Source: Pseudomonas entomophila
Lineage (GTDB): Bacteria > Pseudomonadota > Gammaproteobacteria > Pseudomonadales > Pseudomonadaceae
Direction: 5' to 3'
Length of the DNA stretch: 64,000 bases
NCBI RefSeq assembly: GCF_018417595.1
Contig: NZ_CP070982.1
Location: 2,133,501-2,197,500 of the forward strand
The notes under the pieces are model-generated. The model made no database searches, had not been told where the DNA came from, and saw only the letters and a program-made list of their open reading frames with translations. How positions within the stretch are numbered: position 1 is the stretch's first letter; every line of letters starts with the position of its first letter. Of the stretch, positions 62,149-64,000 are shown piece by piece. The translations under genes and the position numbers were made by a program.

Positions 62149-63522
62149 TCAGTGCCCGAACGCTTTCAGGCTGCCCTTGCGGTTGGCTTCATAGGCTTCC
62201 TGCGCCATGGGCGTTGCCTGCGGGTTGCCCAGGTCTTCCATGGCCAGCCGGTGGGTCTCCGGCGCCAGGTACGCCGCGAACGCGCACACGCAGGTGATGA
62301 AGAACGCCAGCCCGCCCACCACCAGCGGGATGTTGTCCGAGCCCGGTGGCGCCACGGTGGCGAACAGCGCCGGCAGCATGGCGGTGAGCATGGTGCCGAC
62401 GTTCTGCGCGATGGCCATGGCCGAGACCCGGTAGCGGGTCTGGAACAGCTCGGGGTAGAAGCTTGGGAACACCGCGTTGTAGCCCTGGTAGACCATGCCC
62501 CACATGACGATCGAGGCGGCGAAGGCCAGCGGCACGTTCTGAATGCTGATCGCATACAGGTAGACGAACGCCAGCAGGCCCGAGCCCAGGCAGCCGGCGA
62601 TCATGGTCGGGCGGCGGCCGATCCGGTCGGAGAGGTTGCCGACGAAGGGGATCACCAGCACCGCGACGATATTGCCCACCACCGGGATCCACAGGTACAC
62701 GCTCTTGTCGAAGCCGACGCCGTAGGCCGGCTGCACCGCGTAGGCCGCGCCGAAGATGGTGGCGACCACCGGGATCACGTTCATCAACGCCATGAACATC
62801 ACCAGCACCATGTGCTTCCAGCTGTGGCGGAAGGCTTCGCTGATCGGCGACTTGGCCACCTTGGCCTGCTGCTCCTCCTGGACGAAGGCCGGGGTCTCGT
62901 GGACCTCCTTGCGGATGATGAAGCCGGCCACCAGCACCAGCGCGCTCATCAGGAACGGAATGCGCCAGCCCCATTCGTTGAAGGCCTCGCTCGGCATGAA
63001 GTAGGCCAGCGGCAGGAACACCGCCGCCGCCATCACCTGGCCGGCCTGCACGCCTTGCAGCGTGTAGCTGGCGTAGTAGCCACGGCGGCCGAACGGTGCG
63101 TGCTCCATGATCATCGAGCTGGCCCCGGAGATCTCGCCGGCCACGGCGAAGCCCTGGACCAGGCGCAGCAGCACCAGCAGCGCCGGGGCGAGCAGGCCGA
63201 TGTCGTGGTAGGTGGGCAGCAGGCCCACGGCCATGGTCGACAAGCCCATCAGGAACATGCACAGCAGCAGCACGTTCTTGCGCCCGCGGGTGTCGCCCCA
63301 GTGGCCGAGCACGAAGGCGCCCAACGGGCGGGCCAGGTAGCCGACGCCGTAGGTGGCCAGCGAGGCGATGATGGCCATCTTCGGGTCGGTGGAGGGGAAG
63401 AAGATCTGCGGAAAGATCAGCGCCGCGGCCTGGGCGTAGATGAAGAAGTCGTAGTACTCGAGGGCAGAGCCGATCCATCCGCTGGCGGTGGCTTTCTTGG
63501 CTTGGGAGCTTGAGCGGGCCAT
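62149..63522 (-). CDS. MHS-family MFS transporter
   Basis: Four hundred and fifty-seven residues, twelve expected membrane helices, metabolite:H+ symporter type. Signatures are 'GSALEYYDFFIYAQAAALIF', 'LARPLGAFVLGHWGDTRGRK', 'RLVQGFAVAGEISGASSMIM', 'WGWRIPFLMSALVLVAGF' and 'ELFQTRYRVSAMAIAQNVGT'. Family members import shikimate, proline/betaine, alpha-ketoglutarate or aromatic acids. The IclR-type palindrome far upstream hints at an aromatic or organic acid, which is inference. The ATG at 63522 gives MARSSSQAKK; an earlier start at 63567 is rejected. Confidence 0.88.
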   Translation of the reverse strand: MARSSSQAKKATASGWIGSALEYYDFFIYAQAAALIFPQIFFPSTDPKMAIIASLATYGVGYLARPLGAFVLGHWGDTRGRKNVLLLCMFLMGLSTMAVGLLPTYHDIGLLAPALLVLLRLVQGFAVAGEISGASSMIMEHAPFGRRGYYASYTLQGVQAGQVMAAAVFLPLAYFMPSEAFNEWGWRIPFLMSALVLVAGFIIRKEVHETPAFVQEEQQAKVAKSPISEAFRHSWKHMVLVMFMALMNVIPVVATIFGAAYAVQPAYGVGFDKSVYLWIPVVGNIVAVLVIPFVGNLSDRIGRRPTMIAGCLGSGLLAFVYLYAISIQNVPLAFAASIVMWGMVYQGYNAVFPSFYPELFQTRYRVSAMAIAQNVGTMLTAMLPALFATVAPPGSDNIPLVVGGLAFFITCVCAFAAYLAPETHRLAMEDLGNPQATPMAQEAYEANRKGSLKAFGH

Positions 63523-63804
63523 GTTGTCTCCGTTGTGCTTGTCGGTGGCCGAAAGGTCAGCGCGCACGGGGCGCGTGAACCGGGGGGCGATAAGGAGAGG
63601 ACGAACATGGCGGTGCGGATCGCAGGGCGAGGAACGTGAGCATAAGTCGGTACCCGTTTTATTGAACTTATTATGTGGTGACGTTGGGCGGTGCGGCGCA
63701 GGCCCCGCCGAATGACCGGCGTGGCAGCGAGAAAGGCCGGCGGGGCCTGCGACTGGTGTTCATGGTTGTTCACGGGGGTGGCTGAATCAATTCGTCGGAA
63801 CGGG

Positions 63805-63827
63805 TTTTGTTCGGTAATCGAACAAAA
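63805..63827. promoter_or_regulatory. IclR-type operator candidate
   Basis: Perfect inverted repeat TTTTGTTCG-gtaat-CGAACAAAA. The half site GTTCG and 5-base centre resemble operators of IclR-family regulators such as PcaR (GTTCGATAATCGCAC). It lies about 285 bases upstream of the transporter start. The rest of 63523-64000 holds no gene I can support. Confidence 0.6.
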
Positions 63828-63930
63828 ACTAACTGTTCCGTACAAAGTTCATTGCCGGGGTGACTTTACCTGCGAATAATCGGTCGTGCCAGGCCGATCG
63901 ATGCGTTATCGGCACGAACCCTATCGCCTC

Positions 63931-64000
63931 TGTAGGCGCGGCTTCAGCCGCGATCACCCGCGAAAGCGGGTGCCGGGCACCGCGTGGCCTGCATCGCGGC
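63931..64000. repeat. REP pair, cut by the window end
   Basis: REP unit 'tgtaggcgcggcttcagccg', an inner stem (cacccgcgaaagcgggtg) and the beginning of the inverted partner (gcatcgcggc) at the window end. Confidence 0.8.

Overview
The window looks like a chromosomal segment of a fluorescent Pseudomonas, most likely of the P. putida group. The evidence is the high GC content of the housekeeping genes, the gene order thrS-infC-rpmI-rplT-pheS-pheT-ihfA-merR-like-tRNA-Pro, the close match of GlpT, AnsB and the Rbs proteins to Pseudomonas families, and many putida-type REP hairpins of the 'tgtaggagcggcttcagccgcg' kind between genes. The species assignment is inference from recalled families, not a database result.

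Region by region. 1-4450: a GNAT acetyltransferase, a HigB/HigA toxin-antitoxin pair with a duplicated palindromic operator, glpT, an HD-domain (p)ppGpp-hydrolase-like protein, and an SOS-type operon (LexA box, DUF1654-like protein, EndA-like nuclease). 4587-13313: periplasmic glutaminase-asparaginase, then a complete ribose operon rbsB-A-C-R-K-D behind a promoter/operator, followed by a secreted nucleoside hydrolase that could supply ribose. 13600-22600: an I78-type inhibitor lipoprotein, a cold-shock protein, the thrS-pheT translation cluster, ihfA, a MerR-type regulator and tRNA-Pro(GGG).

22612-29400 is an AT-richer accessory island directly behind tRNA-Pro. It holds a 1521-residue STAND-type NTPase with an N-terminal PD-(D/E)xK-like nuclease region (Avs-like anti-phage protein) and, convergent to it, an SRA-HNH type IV restriction enzyme. 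29200-30012 has a structured leader and two small Pseudomonas-specific genes (DUF6124- and DUF3077-like). 32862-40230 has a YaaW-like coiled-coil protein, an unknown protein and a large SNF2 helicase, bounded by direct repeats and a broken duplicate of the YaaW-like 3' end.

40342-47485 carries two copies of an Hcp - DUF4225 - small membrane protein cassette, interpreted as type VI secretion carrier, toxin and immunity protein. The first is followed by orphan and decaying immunity genes and a toxin 3' remnant. In the second the toxin is frameshifted in a run of seven G. 47742-56506 holds an acetyltransferase, LysE exporter, hydrolase, EmrAB-type pump, an internally deleted TetR regulator, a serine/threonine-dehydratase-like enzyme with a DauR/YheO-type regulator, and an amidase. 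56782-63522 holds YghU, two uncharacterised genes, a TonB receptor behind a cobalamin riboswitch, and an MHS-family transporter with an IclR-type palindrome upstream.
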